DNA from: Gammaproteobacteria bacterium
GTDB lineage: Bacteria; Pseudomonadota; Gammaproteobacteria; JABCZS01
NCBI GenBank assembly: GCA_013289605.1
Contig: JABCZS010000017.1
Location: forward strand, 1 to 32,739
Direction: 5' to 3'
DNA length: 32,739 nt
In this document: positions 32,384 through 32,739 of the stretch, one piece after another
Numbering within the stretch: the first letter of the stretch is position 1
How the letters are laid out: each line of letters opens with the position of its first letter
Position numbers and translations under genes: made by a program
Notes under the pieces: model-generated
What the model was told of the DNA's origin: nothing
Seen by the model: the letters and a program-made list of their open reading frames with translations, nothing else
The model's database searches: none

Positions 32384-32607
32384 AGGCAATACCTGGGAAA
32401 TATACGAAACCTTTCGTGAAAAAAATAAAGTACTGCATTATTAACGAAATGCAGCGTGGTGATCCTACGGGCATAGGAAAACCTGAGCCCCTTAAGCCTC
32501 AACTATCTGGGTTGTGGTCGCGCCGTTTGTCATTGCAAGATCGTATTATTTATCGGTTTAGTGACGATGCCCTATATATTTTTGCTATTGGCGGGCATTA
32601 CAATTAA
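32364..32607 (+). pseudogene. yoeB: YoeB/Txe toxin, frameshifted
   Basis: The toxin start is the ATG at 32364, overlapping yefM. Its frame encodes MRSIVFEGNTWEIYETFREK then NKVLHY, the standard YoeB N-terminus, but meets TAA at 32442-32444. The rest of the toxin is in the +1 frame: IINEMQRGDPTGIGKPEPLK, then LSGLWSRRLSLQDRIIYRF and IFAIGGHYN, which includes the catalytic YoeB residues (Glu in NEM, Arg and His near the end). Compared with relatives, about four residues are missing between LHY and IINEM, so a small out-of-frame deletion is the likely lesion. YoeB is a ribosome-dependent mRNA interferase; this copy should be inactive unless frameshifting or a sequencing error is involved. Confidence 0.8.
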
Positions 32608-32629
32608 ATAAGCGATAAAAACTGCTTCA

Positions 32630-32739
32630 TTAACGCAAGCGCTCTCCAGTCCTGATATCAATAATTTGGCTGGGCTGAGTGTTAACCAATACCTTCCCTT
32701 CAATAATTAAATCAACACCCTCAGGAAAAATTTGTTTTA
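32630..32739 (-). CDS. C-terminal fragment of an unrecognised leftward gene
   Basis: The minus-strand frame is open from the window's right edge to TAA at 32630-32632, giving about 35 residues: KQIFPEGVDLIIEGKVLVN, then TQPSQIIDIRTGERLR. It ends in a mixed strand and basic tail. Too little remains to name a family, but the open frame and normal codon use suggest a real 3' end. Confidence 0.4.
   Translation of the reverse strand, partial: KQIFPEGVDLIIEGKVLVNTQPSQIIDIRTGERLR

Noticed and set aside
32380-32607. A TTG-initiated 75-residue toxin frame
   Set aside because: This start is internal to the toxin; the true ATG is at 32364 in another frame, so the TTG frame is the second half of a broken gene.

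Overview
The window looks like chromosomal DNA of a gammaproteobacterium in or near the Legionellales (Legionella/Coxiella side). The pointers are a Legionella-type major outer membrane protein, a scattered type II secretion locus, a GLUG-repeat surface protein and the general flavour of the housekeeping proteins. The assignment is inferred from protein resemblance; there is no rRNA or tRNA in the window.

Layout. 1-4.9 kb is an envelope region: the end of a GLUG-repeat protein, a beta-barrel protein, a TPR-methyltransferase, a Legionella_OMP-family porin and a small membrane protein. 4.96-8.8 kb is gspI-J-K-L-M, the pseudopilus-tip and inner-membrane half of a type II secretion system. 8.9-17.1 kb is housekeeping: a Sel1-like lipoprotein, nudE-mtnN, the leftward operon hemB-hit-tatA-tatB-tatC (tatA and tatB are very short), then ispG, rdgB-hemW, msrA and a YaiI/YqxD protein. 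17.1-19.8 kb holds a penicillin-acylase-family Ntn hydrolase and the wreck of an AAA ATPase gene next to a perfect 30-bp palindrome.

20.1-27.9 kb is the most distinctive part. Six leftward genes encode two extended SDR reductases, two tandem E1-like (ThiF/MoeB) adenylating enzymes, a secreted alpha/beta hydrolase and a homocitrate/isopropylmalate-synthase-like enzyme fused to a cupin. A divergent gene encodes a fold-type I aminotransferase. Four of the leftward genes overlap or nearly abut. I read this as an uncharacterised small-molecule pathway: carbon-chain extension, reduction, transamination and carboxylate activation. The product cannot be told from sequence.

27.9-32.7 kb is accessory: a LolA-like periplasmic protein, a P-loop kinase-like protein, a long hairpin, a three-unit 33-bp repeat in front of an AAA/DUF4143 ATPase, a secreted protein with a possible Cys-His-Asp triad, and a yefM-yoeB toxin-antitoxin locus whose toxin is frameshifted.

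A miniature transposable element of about 101 bp occurs three times (near 1.65, 4.4 and 27.9 kb). Both complete copies are flanked by 5-bp direct repeats, which is good evidence for transposition.
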